A stretch of 64,000 nucleotides of DNA from Bacteroidota bacterium (GCA_023442525.1 JAEZZA010000012.1:77403-141402); one strand, 5' to 3'; numbered from the stretch's first letter, positions 55,313 through 63,812 are shown. Notes: generated by a model from the letters alone, not told the origin. Numbers and translations: made by a program.

Positions 55313-56362
55313 ATGAGAATCATATATCTTGCAACTGCACTATTGATTGCCAGCTGGAGTACGCATCCTGATCAGGCGGTAAACTATGCCGATCTGGTAA
55401 ATCCCCTGATGGGTACTCAATCCAAATTCAGTCTTTCGAACGGCAATACCTATCCTGCCATTATTAACGAAAACGTAGCACGTACATTGGAATATGCCTA
55501 TGCCGATTATTGCATCTGGAAGCTTGGAAAGGAGTTGGGAAGGCCGGAGGAAGAAATAGCCCGGTTTGCGGCTCGTTGTCTCAACTATAAAAATGTGTTC
55601 GACAGTACGTCGAACCTCATGCGTGGGCGCAATAAAGATGGAGCTTTTCAGTCACCCTTCAGTCCTTTTAAATGGGGCGACGCATTCACCGAGGGCAACA
55701 GCTGGCATTACACCTGGTCGGTATTTCATGATATTCAGGGATTAATAGATTTAATGGGAGGAGCCGTTACATTCGAAAATATGCTTGATTCGGTCTTCAA
55801 GGTACCACCGGTATTTGATGACAGTTATTATGGATTCCCCATTCACGAAATAAGAGAGATGCAGATAATGAATATGGGCAATTACGCTCATGGCAATCAG
55901 CCCATTCAGCATATGATTTACCTGTATAATTATGCCGGAAAGCCATGGAAAACCCAGCATTACATCAGGGAAGTCATGAACAGGTTGTATCATTCCGGCC
56001 CGGATGGTTATTGCGGTGACGAAGATAACGGTCAGACGTCGGCCTGGTACGTGTTTTCGGCCATGGGATTCTATCCGGTATGTCCCGGAAATACTCAGTA
56101 TGTATTAGGTGCACCCCTTTTCAGAAATATTGAAGTAAATCTGGAAAATGGTAATACGATTTGGTTCATTGCGGATAATAATGGTCCGGAAAACAGGTAT
56201 GTCGGTTCACTGAAGGTAAACGGAAAAAAATATACCAAAACATGGCTCGATCATGGCGAATTAATGAAAGGCTGTAAACTGCAATTCAGAATGGATTCCA
56301 ACCCGAAGGAAGTACAACTGTCGGATTCAGACCTGCCATATTCGTTTTCAAGAGACAATTAA
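55313..56362 (+). CDS. GH92-like protein with large internal deletion
   Basis: A protein of about 349 residues made of the two ends of a GH92 alpha-mannosidase-type enzyme. The first part is a signal peptide and the family N-terminus VNPLMGTQSKFSLSNGNTYP (about 29-48). It joins at about 55455-55475, without a frameshift, to the C-terminal catalytic half: ARTLEYAYADYCIWKLGKEL, then FTEGNSWHYTWSVFHD with Glu127, and YCGDEDNGQTSAWYVF with Asp236/Asp238. Full-length relatives have about 700-780 residues, so roughly 370-400 residues, including most of the N-terminal beta-sandwich, are absent. The catalytic residues remain, but the substrate-binding sandwich that completes the active site does not. 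It may be an inactive remnant. The ATG at 55313 gives the best signal peptide. Confidence 0.8.
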   Translation: MRIIYLATALLIASWSTHPDQAVNYADLVNPLMGTQSKFSLSNGNTYPAIINENVARTLEYAYADYCIWKLGKELGRPEEEIARFAARCLNYKNVFDSTSNLMRGRNKDGAFQSPFSPFKWGDAFTEGNSWHYTWSVFHDIQGLIDLMGGAVTFENMLDSVFKVPPVFDDSYYGFPIHEIREMQIMNMGNYAHGNQPIQHMIYLYNYAGKPWKTQHYIREVMNRLYHSGPDGYCGDEDNGQTSAWYVFSAMGFYPVCPGNTQYVLGAPLFRNIEVNLENGNTIWFIADNNGPENRYVGSLKVNGKKYTKTWLDHGELMKGCKLQFRMDSNPKEVQLSDSDLPYSFSRDN

Positions 56363-56384
56363 ATGTCGTGCTCCAATAAGGCTC

Positions 56385-58823
56385 TTATTCTGTCTTCAAT
56401 GACTCGACCGGATTGGCAGATGCTGCCCGGAACGACTGAAAGGCTACGGTAAGCCATGCTATCAAAACCACCGTTGCCCCCACTGCTATATACATGAATA
56501 CTCCGGGGGCCTGTTTATATACAAAGCTTCTGAGCCACAGGCTTATGCCATAGTATGCTACCGGAACCGACAATAAAAATGCAATCATTACCAGCAGTGT
56601 GAACTCTTTTGAAAACATCAGAACGATACTTTTTTCAGATGCCCCCAGAACCTTTCGTAATCCGATTTCCCTGGATCGTTGTTCGGTGATAAATGCGGCC
56701 AGGGCAAAGAGTCCCAGACTTGCTATAAGAACGGCCAATACGGCAAAAGATGATATGATTTTTCCCGTCCTGCTTTCCGATGCATACATCTGTGCAAATC
56801 TTTGATCAAGGAAGGCATAGTCGAACGGGTAATCCGGATTGATAGCATCCCATTTTTCTTCCAGTATTTGAAGGGCTTCTTTGGTATAGGCCGGATTAAA
56901 CCGGAATGATATCTGAGAATTCGATTCTCCGAGGTACACACTAAGCGATCCGATGCCTGAATGAAGCGATTCCCAGTTGAAGTCCCTTACAATTCCTATG
57001 ATTGTATATGTCTTTATCAGGCTTTCATCGACAGCATTATCGGGAGTGGCATCAAGAACCTGAATTTCTTCTCCTATCGGATTTTCAAATCCGAAAAGCC
57101 GGGCTGCATGTTCGTTTAGTATAATAGCCGATGAATCGCTGGGAAATTCCTTTGAGAAGTTTCTTCCCTGAACGATTTCCATTCCCAGTGTCTTAATATA
57201 GTCATGATCAACTGCCCAGGTTTGCATATTTACTGATGCTTCGGGGGCCCGACTGCCTTTTTTCCAGAAGACGGTACTGTTTCGGCTTGAATTCGAAACC
57301 GGCAGATATCCCGATATGGTTGCAGATTCGATTGCGGGATTTTTCAGTGCCTCTTCTTTATAGGCACGTGCACGGCTATTGTTCACACTGCTCACATCTA
57401 CCACAATCACCTGATCTTTATTGTATCCCAGTTTGAAGCGGCTTATATAATTCATCTGGTTGTAAACCGTAAGAGTGCCAAGAACCAGTATTATCGATAT
57501 AGTAAATTGGAATATTACAAGAGCACTGCGAACTCTTACACCTTTGCTGCCGGTTGCCACAATACCCGATAGCATAGTAATGGGTTTGAATGCTGAAAGT
57601 ACCATTGCCGGATATATACCTGCGAATACGCCAATAAACAGTCCGAGAACAACTATTAGCAACCAGAAGAAGATATTTGTAACGGGCAGTTCAAGCGCTT
57701 TACCCGACACTGAATTAAAGTAAGGTAACAAAACGTAAGCGAGTAAAACACTTACAATAACTGCACCGAGGGTGACAAGTACCGATTCGGCCAGGAATTG
57801 CATTATAAGAAATCTTTTTTCCGAGCCCATCACTTTTCGTATCCCTACTTCCCGTGCTCTGTCGGCCGATTTTGCCGTGGAGAGATTCACGAAATTTATG
57901 ATGGCCAGAAGAAGAATTAATATCACAACAGCCGAAAACAGGTAAACATACCTGATATCGCCATTGGCTTCGAACTGGACAATCGCATCCGATCTTAGAT
58001 GAATGTCGAGCAGCGATTCCGGAAACTCTTCAACTACGGTTCCCTCACGAAACAATTCTTCAATTGTTTTTCCGGTAAAAACCAAAGCCTGTGGGCCGGC
58101 ATATTTATATAACAGATCATTGATTTTCTTTTTAACAGCCTCATGATCAGCGCCCTCTTTTAACAGATAGTATGTTTGAAAGTTATTACTAAGCCAGGCG
58201 TTGTTTTTACTCTCTTCAAGACCGCTCATTGCCAGCATCATCGAAAAATGGAAGTGCGATTTTCTGGGAATATCTTCGTAAATACCCGTAATTGTATACA
58301 ATTCATGGCCGTTAAGTATCAAAGTTTTATTCATGGGATCTTCTCCGCCGAAATATTTCTTCGCAGCCGATTCACTGATCACCATGGTATTTGGCTGTTT
58401 CAATATATTATTCTTATCACCTTTCAGCAACGGGATGGTGAATACATCGAATACTTCCGGATCGGCCCAGATAGCCTCATATTCTTTATAGTTCTCATTA
58501 TCTTTTTTCACCAGGAACATACTGTACTGCCGGAACCGGGTTGCGGTTTCAATTTCCGGAATTTCCATTCGCATGGCCTGGGCAAGCGGTGCAGGGCAAA
58601 CTGCATAGTAAGAATCATTACCGCCAAAATTGATATGACTGATCAGCCTGTAAATACGCCTGGCATTCTCATGATGCTTGTCGTATCCCAATTCGTCAAC
58701 TACATATAAACTGATTAACAGGGCACAAGTGATTCCTATTGAAAGTCCGGTAAGATTGATGAGTGAAAAAAACTTGTGTTTTCTGAAATTCCTGAGGGCA
58801 ATAATAAAATAGTTTTTTATCAT
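56385..58823 (-). CDS. MacB/FtsX-type ABC transporter permease
   Basis: An 812-residue inner-membrane protein of the Bacteroidota DUF3526/FtsX permease type. The N-terminal NYFIIALRNFRKHKFFSLIN and helix 1 are standard, followed by a MacB_PCD periplasmic domain (about 45-280). An FtsX core includes SADRAREVGIRKVMGSEKRF and three helices. A second periplasmic domain and FtsX core include QRSREIGLRKVLGASEKSIV, giving eight helices in total. Such permeases export peptides, lipids or antimicrobials or relay mechanical signals. No ATPase gene is adjacent in the window, so the partner is encoded elsewhere or lost. It is convergent with the GH92 remnant. Confidence 0.9.
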   Translation of the reverse strand: MIKNYFIIALRNFRKHKFFSLINLTGLSIGITCALLISLYVVDELGYDKHHENARRIYRLISHINFGGNDSYYAVCPAPLAQAMRMEIPEIETATRFRQYSMFLVKKDNENYKEYEAIWADPEVFDVFTIPLLKGDKNNILKQPNTMVISESAAKKYFGGEDPMNKTLILNGHELYTITGIYEDIPRKSHFHFSMMLAMSGLEESKNNAWLSNNFQTYYLLKEGADHEAVKKKINDLLYKYAGPQALVFTGKTIEELFREGTVVEEFPESLLDIHLRSDAIVQFEANGDIRYVYLFSAVVILILLLAIINFVNLSTAKSADRAREVGIRKVMGSEKRFLIMQFLAESVLVTLGAVIVSVLLAYVLLPYFNSVSGKALELPVTNIFFWLLIVVLGLFIGVFAGIYPAMVLSAFKPITMLSGIVATGSKGVRVRSALVIFQFTISIILVLGTLTVYNQMNYISRFKLGYNKDQVIVVDVSSVNNSRARAYKEEALKNPAIESATISGYLPVSNSSRNSTVFWKKGSRAPEASVNMQTWAVDHDYIKTLGMEIVQGRNFSKEFPSDSSAIILNEHAARLFGFENPIGEEIQVLDATPDNAVDESLIKTYTIIGIVRDFNWESLHSGIGSLSVYLGESNSQISFRFNPAYTKEALQILEEKWDAINPDYPFDYAFLDQRFAQMYASESRTGKIISSFAVLAVLIASLGLFALAAFITEQRSREIGLRKVLGASEKSIVLMFSKEFTLLVMIAFLLSVPVAYYGISLWLRSFVYKQAPGVFMYIAVGATVVLIAWLTVAFQSFRAASANPVESLKTE

Positions 58824-58906
58824 GGCGATAACAAGATTGGAGTGTACAGAAAAGACGAAGTCAAATTAAAACCGATGCATGATCAGCAAAGGTTTCAACG
58901 AATTAT

Positions 58907-59932
58907 TTACAGAAGGCAGTTAAATAAATATCCTGTCGTTAATATTCCAAAAAATACGATGGTCATAAAAATCATTACAAGTCTCGTTGAAATGATCCTT
59001 TTGAGCATGATGAATTCAGGAAGTGATAAGGCAACAACGGCCATGATAAATGCCAGAGATGTTCCAACCGGCACACCCTGTGAAGTCAATGCAAATGCAA
59101 TCGGTACTACTGCGGCACTGCAGGCATATAATGGAATACCGGCAAGAACAATCAGTGGTAACTTGTACCAGAAATTTCCGGCCATAAGTGTATTCAGCCA
59201 GGTATCAGGAACGTAGCCATGAATGAGTGAGCCCGCGACAATACCGGCCAGTATATAAACCCATGTACGGCCGATTATTTCTTTAACTGCTTTAATAGCT
59301 GATTTCAACCGATCATCAATACTCTGAATAATCGGGGAGGTATCTTTCTCGTTCCGGAATTCAAGGATCCATTCAGGTAAATACCTTTCCAGTTTCAAAC
59401 GGCAAATCACTATCCCCCCGATAATGGCGATAAGTAGTCCCGACACCAGATAAATAAACGTGATCTTTATTCCGAATAACCCGGCCAGCATGATCAGTAT
59501 GACTTCATTTACCAGTGGTGAGGCAATCAGAAAAGTAAATGTTGTGCCAAGTGGTATACCGGCCTCAAGGAATCCGATGAATACCGGAATTGCCGAACAA
59601 GAACAAAAAGGAGTCAGTACACCCAACAAACCCGCCATGAAATGTGAAACAAGAGGATGCATGGTTCCAAGCTTTTTTTTAAGCCGGGATGTTGATAGCC
59701 AGGTTCTGAGAAAAGATACAAGGAAGACAAACAGAACCAGTAATAGTGAAATCTTTATCAGGGTGGAAAGGAAAAATACCAGAATTTCGGTGAGGTTCTG
59801 ATATTCATTAAGTTTTATGACATCATAAATCAGCCACGACGTGATCTTGTCACGGAAATAGAATAGCAGCAACCAGCATGGTAGCAGAAATAAAACCGTA
59901 TTCAGGGCCGGATATGAAGTTTCAGATTTCAA
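58907..59932 (-). CDS. ArsP-like permease (DUF318)
   Basis: A 341-residue permease of the PF03773 group, with about eight to ten membrane helices. Family motifs are LLGVLTPFCSCSAIPVFIGF, GTTFTFLIASPLVNEVILIM and the repeat-half counterpart PLYACSAAVVPIAFALTSQG. The paired Cys-Ser-Cys region is the metalloid-interacting motif of organoarsenical exporters. Exact substrate is uncertain; many members have no resistance phenotype. The frame has no internal ATG before residue 90 and no usable upstream ATG, so translation probably starts at the TTG at 59932. It is divergent from the NHL gene, sharing 160 bp. Confidence 0.82.
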   Translation of the reverse strand: MKSETSYPALNTVLFLLPCWLLLFYFRDKITSWLIYDVIKLNEYQNLTEILVFFLSTLIKISLLLVLFVFLVSFLRTWLSTSRLKKKLGTMHPLVSHFMAGLLGVLTPFCSCSAIPVFIGFLEAGIPLGTTFTFLIASPLVNEVILIMLAGLFGIKITFIYLVSGLLIAIIGGIVICRLKLERYLPEWILEFRNEKDTSPIIQSIDDRLKSAIKAVKEIIGRTWVYILAGIVAGSLIHGYVPDTWLNTLMAGNFWYKLPLIVLAGIPLYACSAAVVPIAFALTSQGVPVGTSLAFIMAVVALSLPEFIMLKRIISTRLVMIFMTIVFFGILTTGYLFNCLL

Positions 59933-60093
59933 TAGCTTGAATTATATCAGCCAAAGTTTTTCAATTGTGCAGGGTAAAAATAAAAAATAAACCTTACAGT
60001 GGGCAGTCATGCAGTTTTGCAGCATCAGCTTTGGGATAAAAATTATACTTTTATCAGTGGTTGCCGTTGAATAGCCATTTTGTATAAATCACT

Positions 60094-61074
60094 ATGAAGC
60101 AAAGGATCATCATCGGATTGTCGGTTCTTTTTTTGATACTCGCAGTACTTTTGATCGGTTTTGATTTATTCCGCAATAAAAATGCTGATATAAGATCGTC
60201 AAGTCTGATGGGTGAGATGCCGCTTATCAAACAATTTGATACTTCTCTGGTAGGGTTTGTTCGTGAAAAGCTTTGGGAAACCGGTTTGAATTCGCTAACA
60301 GGTATTTCAATTAATGATGATCGCGTTATAGTTTGCGGCGACAGTCTGGTAGCTATATATGATACTATAGGTCATAAAACATTTGAATTTATGATCGATT
60401 CTCCGGCCACATGTATTTATATTACAGGCAACAGTATTCTGATAGGAATGCAATCTGCTGCAATACGAACTGATTTTTCGGGAAATATTATCAGCCGGTT
60501 CGAAATACCATTCTCCGGATCGAGGGTGACATCAATTACCTCTGATGGGAACTATGTATATATTGCCGACGCAGGGAAAAAAAGAGTGCTGAAGTTCGAC
60601 AATCAGGGTCGTTTTGTTAAGGAATTCTCCAGAAAAGATTGCTGTGCTGATGGAAAGGGATTCATTATTCCGGGTCCCTATTTCGATATAGCCATCAGTG
60701 GAGATAATAATCTGTGGATTGTCAATCCCGGGAAACTGCGGATAGAAAAGTACTCCGTAGCAGGAAAATTACAATCAGGATGGGGAGAGGACCTTGACCC
60801 GGATACAAGATTTTCAGGTCACTATAATCCTGTACATTTTGGTCTTTTGCCCGACGGCGGCTTTGTGACCTATGAAAAGGGAAATGATAAAATTAAAGTA
60901 TTCGACAGGGAAGGAAAGTTTCGTGCCATGGTTGGCGGTGCCGGCAGTTTTAAAGGAAAATCCGATTTCATGCCTGGAAGTAAAAATCTGGTGAAAGATT
61001 TGGCAACCGACCAATCGGGAAGGATTTATATCCTTGATGCATATAACAAAGTCAATGTTTATAGATCGAAGTAG
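60094..61074 (+). CDS. Membrane-anchored NHL/6-bladed propeller protein
   Basis: A 326-residue periplasmic beta-propeller anchored by a single N-terminal helix (residues 4-23, FLILAVLLIGFDLF). NHL-type blades are visible: NYVYIADAGKKRVLKFDNQG, FDIAISGDNNLWIVNPGKLR and RIYILDAYNKVNVYRSK. A vicinal Cys pair is present in RKDCCADGKGF. Relatives I recall carry a second Cys pair shortly before a NPxHxALLPDG motif; here the equivalent reads FSGHYNPVHFGLLPDG. Propellers of this group often accompany metal or redox proteins, and it is divergent from an ArsP-like permease. The function is unknown. Its stop codon coincides with the start of a composite repeat. Confidence 0.75.
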   Translation: MKQRIIIGLSVLFLILAVLLIGFDLFRNKNADIRSSSLMGEMPLIKQFDTSLVGFVREKLWETGLNSLTGISINDDRVIVCGDSLVAIYDTIGHKTFEFMIDSPATCIYITGNSILIGMQSAAIRTDFSGNIISRFEIPFSGSRVTSITSDGNYVYIADAGKKRVLKFDNQGRFVKEFSRKDCCADGKGFIIPGPYFDIAISGDNNLWIVNPGKLRIEKYSVAGKLQSGWGEDLDPDTRFSGHYNPVHFGLLPDGGFVTYEKGNDKIKVFDREGKFRAMVGGAGSFKGKSDFMPGSKNLVKDLATDQSGRIYILDAYNKVNVYRSK

Positions 61075-61170
61075 ACTGGATACTGGATACTGGACCCTGG
61101 ATATTAAATACTAGATGCATCAACAAGTGCAGGACTGCAGGACTGCATAACTGCACGACTTCATGACTGC
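61072..61170. repeat. Composite repeat A, starting at the NHL stop codon
   Basis: Starting with the TAG stop of the NHL gene, the sequence runs through tandem ACTGGATRC units, then a GATATTAAATACTAGAT segment, then tandem GACTGCA-type units. The same modules in the same order occur in inverted orientation at 62770-62872, so the two copies flank the CobW gene. Confidence 0.7.
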
Positions 61171-61246
61171 CTGAATTCTTTGCCCGCGGGGAGATAGGTT
61201 GTCCGACGGTTTGGGTTAATAGTAGTTTCATTAATCCTATTCTAAC

Positions 61247-61460
61247 GCCCTTACAGGGCTGGCTTCCCATAACCGCATCAACCACAGGGTTTCACCCTGT
61301 GCTGGGCTATCAAACCCTTACAGGGTTTGTATTACCGAATTACTAATAGATACAATGTGATTCTACAGCAACAAATAGCCCTGAAGGGGCGACATAACCC
61401 AGCACAGGGTGAAACCCTGTGGTTGGAATTAGTGTATCAACCATCAGCCCTGAAAGGGCG
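61247..61460. repeat. Long imperfect inverted repeat (GCCCTGAAAGGGC-type element)
   Basis: The right part is the near-complement of the left part. A 27-base segment at 61280-61306 is exactly complementary to 61398-61424, and outer GCCCTTACAGGGC-like and GCCCTGAAAGGGC-like segments also pair. The innermost part has further CCCTTACAGGG and CCCTGAAGGGG copies. It resembles a dispersed Bacteroidota repeat. A 67-codon frame inside it is not a credible gene. This fills part of the gap of about 590 bp between the NHL and CobW genes. Confidence 0.75.
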
Positions 61461-61510
61461 GAAGAATTATTCTCGCAGAATTACGCAGAGTGTTGCGTAT
61501 CTCAGAACTC

Positions 61511-61650
61511 CTGAAACCCTGAAACTCTGAAACCCCTGAAACCTCTGGAACCTCTGGAACCTTTGGAACCTTTGGAACCCTGTACTCTGTAGTCTATCTG
61601 CATAACTGCACAACTGCACGACTGCTGCAAGACTGCTGAACGACTGCTGG
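61511..61650. repeat. Short tandem repeats before the CobW 3' end
   Basis: Two arrays follow one another. The first has about eight degenerate 9-10 base units, CTGAAACCC drifting to CTTTGGAAC (61511-61580). The second has units of ACTGCAC and GACTGCTG type (61599-61650). Gradual drift of the unit along the array is visible. No gene is seen here. Confidence 0.65.
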
Positions 61651-61666
61651 AATGACCAGAAGACAA

Positions 61667-62743
61667 CTATTTATATCTATGCGTAGGCTTCGGGTATCCG
61701 GGACTGATGCTGCGAATCCGGTTGATGCGGTACTTAATTTCAGAACCGCATACTGTTTTAAAGCTGCTCAGGAATAACTGCTCCAGTTCCTTAGGTTCCA
61801 TTTGAACACGGGCATTCACAATTACTTCCGCTTCTTTGCTTACTCCTGCCGACCAGCGATATGTGAGTGATTCCGAGCGACCGGTGAGATTCGCCGATAT
61901 GTAATTATCACCGTTTTCTGTCATCATTTTTACATGACCAATAGGAGTGTTTCCCTGGTCGAGTTTTCCGGCCATATCTTCCATGACCCGTTTGGTAAAA
62001 TCGTCCCAGTTTACATTTTGTGCTGCCACCGAGGCGGAGCAATTCAGCCATCCCAGCACAGCCTCCCCCTCGGCATACCTGTCGTAATCCACATCTATAA
62101 TTTGTTTTCCAGCCTCATCATGTGATAACACATAATCTAGCCATTCAGCCATTCCTTCTCCTGTCTTGGCGCTGGCTGTAAATGCCTTGCATTCCGGAAA
62201 ACTCTCACGCAATTTCTCTAACAATGTTCTGATTTGCTCATTTGAATACAAGTCAGTTTTGGTAATCAAAATTATATCACTTTCTTCCAGTTGCTTACGA
62301 TAAATATATGCCGCACTGGGATGAAGTCCGGCCGTTCCGCCATTGAGAATGTCCTTTAAACGGGCAGGATCGGCAAGTACTGACAGAGGACTTACAGATA
62401 TTTCGGTTTTCATCAAATCCTGAATGGGCTTAATAAGGGTGGCCGTAAGGTCTGTACAGCTTCCCACAGGTTCGGCAAGTATCACATCGGTCTTAAATTT
62501 TTTTCCCACTTTTTCCATTGCTTTTCGAAGCCCTTTAAAGTCGCAACAAAAGCAACTGCCTGATACTTCGGCGATATTTACATCTGCATGTTCCAGCAAT
62601 GATGTATCGGCCAGATCAGGAGCCTGATCATTCGTGATGATCCCCGTTTTCAGTCCCCGGTTATTCAGTATTGTTATGAGTTCATATAGCAGGGTGGTTT
62701 TGCCGGCACCAAGAAATCCTCCGGTAAAAATAAGTCTGGTCAT
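61667..62743 (-). CDS. CobW/COG0523-family GTP-binding protein
   Basis: A 358-residue G3E-family P-loop GTPase. Walker A is GFLGAGKTT at residues 9-17. The metal-binding CxCC motif is C64-F-C66-C67 within VSGSCFCCDF, followed by DVILAEPVGSC (Walker B-like) and the guanine-specificity motif ITKTDLYS. A CobW C-terminal-like domain occupies roughly 225-345. Family members deliver zinc, cobalt, iron or other metals to enzymes. The neighbouring VIT1/CCC1 transporter suggests iron or manganese, which is inference. The gene is bracketed by inverted copies of a composite repeat. Confidence 0.85.
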   Translation of the reverse strand: MTRLIFTGGFLGAGKTTLLYELITILNNRGLKTGIITNDQAPDLADTSLLEHADVNIAEVSGSCFCCDFKGLRKAMEKVGKKFKTDVILAEPVGSCTDLTATLIKPIQDLMKTEISVSPLSVLADPARLKDILNGGTAGLHPSAAYIYRKQLEESDIILITKTDLYSNEQIRTLLEKLRESFPECKAFTASAKTGEGMAEWLDYVLSHDEAGKQIIDVDYDRYAEGEAVLGWLNCSASVAAQNVNWDDFTKRVMEDMAGKLDQGNTPIGHVKMMTENGDNYISANLTGRSESLTYRWSAGVSKEAEVIVNARVQMEPKELEQLFLSSFKTVCGSEIKYRINRIRSISPGYPKPTHRYK

Positions 62744-62769
62744 ATCTTGTTAAGTTTTAATATTTACTT

Positions 62770-62872
62770 CGGGTCTGTGCAGTCGTGCAGTCTTACTATA
62801 TCTGGTATCTAAGATCTAGAATCTAGTATCTAATATCAAGGATCCAGTATCCAGCATCCAGCATCCAGTCTA
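62770..62872. repeat. Composite repeat B, starting at the VIT1 stop codon
   Basis: Read on the minus strand from the TAG stop of the VIT1 gene, it runs TAGACTGGATGC, more GCTGGAT/ACTGGAT units, then TTGATATTAGATACTAGAT with extra TAGAT units, then GACTGCAC units. This is the inverted counterpart of composite repeat A. Confidence 0.7.
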
Positions 62873-63577
62873 AAGGACATTTACTCCAAACAGGTAGCCA
62901 ACAAAAGCCGATAGTCCCATTGCGATGGTACCCCAAATTACAATTCGCACTATGGCTTTCGTAACAGCCGAACCACCTGTCTTTGCAGATATTGCGCCCA
63001 GTATTACCAGAGAAATTATGGTGAAACCGTAAAGGGAATATTCCATAAAATCCACCGGTGCGATGATCGCAACCAATAGAGGCAACAGTCCGCCTACTGT
63101 AAAGGCTGCCCCCGAAGTTAATGCGGCCTGAATAGGTTTTGCCTGAGTCATCTCATTGATTCCAAGTTCGTCACGGACATGTGTTCCCAGAGCATCCGCC
63201 TCAGTTAGTTCTTTAGCCACCTGCATGGCTGTCTCTTTTCGCAATCCCCTTCTTTCATAAATTTCACTTAATATCTGTAATTCTATTTCAGGCATTTCCT
63301 CCAGTTCTTTCCTTTCTCTTTCAATGTCTGCTTTTTCAATATCGGTCTGAGAACTTACCGAAACATATTCCCCGGCAGCCATTGATAGGGCGCCTGCTAC
63401 GAGGCCTGCTACTGCGGCTAATAAGATTGGCTCCCGGGAGGTACTTGCTGCTGCCACACCGACAGCCAGGCTGGAAATGGATATAATACCATCGTTAGCT
63501 CCCAAAACGGCAGCCCGCAGCCAGTTACTTCTATGAATATAATGGCTGTCTAAATAGTTATCAATTGTGATCATCAT
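62870..63577 (-). CDS. VIT1/CCC1 family iron/manganese transporter
   Basis: A 235-residue membrane protein of the vacuolar iron transporter family (PF01988). Signature segments are WLRAAVLGANDGIISISSLA in helix 1, VAGLVAGALSMAAGEYVSVS in helix 2, a cytoplasmic Glu-rich metal-binding loop (DIEKADIERERKELEEMPEI), then three C-terminal helices including AALTSGAAFTVGGLLPLLVA. It moves ferrous iron or manganese out of the cytoplasm or into compartments. Two ATGs open the frame in tandem (63577 and 63574); either could be used. It lies downstream of repeats and upstream of CobW on the same strand. Confidence 0.92.
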   Translation of the reverse strand: MMITIDNYLDSHYIHRSNWLRAAVLGANDGIISISSLAVGVAAASTSREPILLAAVAGLVAGALSMAAGEYVSVSSQTDIEKADIERERKELEEMPEIELQILSEIYERRGLRKETAMQVAKELTEADALGTHVRDELGINEMTQAKPIQAALTSGAAFTVGGLLPLLVAIIAPVDFMEYSLYGFTIISLVILGAISAKTGGSAVTKAIVRIVIWGTIAMGLSAFVGYLFGVNVL

Positions 63578-63580
63578 TAG

Positions 63581-63720
63581 AAATGTGCTAATGTGCTAAT
63601 ATGCCAATATGCCAATATGCCAATATGCCAATATGCCAATTTGCTAATGTACCAATTCAATTTGCTAATTTCCTAATTTGATTGCCAATATACCAAAATG
63701 CCAATTTCAATTTGCCAATA
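63581..63720. repeat. Tandem ATGCCAAT-type repeat array
   Basis: Units of about 10 bases (ATATGCCAAT with variants TTTGCTAAT, TGTACCAAT and ATTGCCAAT) repeat about a dozen times, perfect in the centre and decaying at the edges. This type of AT-rich tandem array is common between genes in Bacteroidota. It is not a CRISPR: units are too short and there are no spacers. No gene is seen here. Confidence 0.75.
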
Positions 63721-63748
63721 ATTTTCTAAATTGATAAATATCAACCCT

Positions 63749-63810
63749 ATGAAAACAAAGAATGTTGTTTTGGAAAAGGCATTGAATTTGCCCTGAGCGT
63801 GAACGAGGGG
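63749..63810 (+). pseudogene. Possible N-terminal remnant of a four-helix-bundle (S23-type) gene
   Basis: An ATG at 63749 opens 15 codons (MKTKNVVLEKALN, then LP and a stop at 63794-63796). If one base is restored after codon 13, the frame continues FALSVNEG. The resulting start resembles small four-helix-bundle proteins related to the 23S rRNA intervening-sequence protein. It is then interrupted by the palindromic repeat array. The assignment rests on very few residues. Confidence 0.25.
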
Positions 63811-63812
63811 TT

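Noticed and set aside
58176..58709. A 177-codon plus-strand frame within the MacB-type permease gene
   Set aside because: It lies wholly opposite a well-supported gene; its sequence has no recognisable domain.
61327..61530. A 67-codon frame in the repeat region with two ALKGR segments
   Set aside because: It is translated from the CCCTGAAAGGGC repeats; the repeated peptide reflects the DNA repeat, and there is no credible start context.
63581..63720. Tandem ATGCCAAT array as a CRISPR candidate
   Set aside because: Units of about 10 bases with no spacers and no cas genes nearby.
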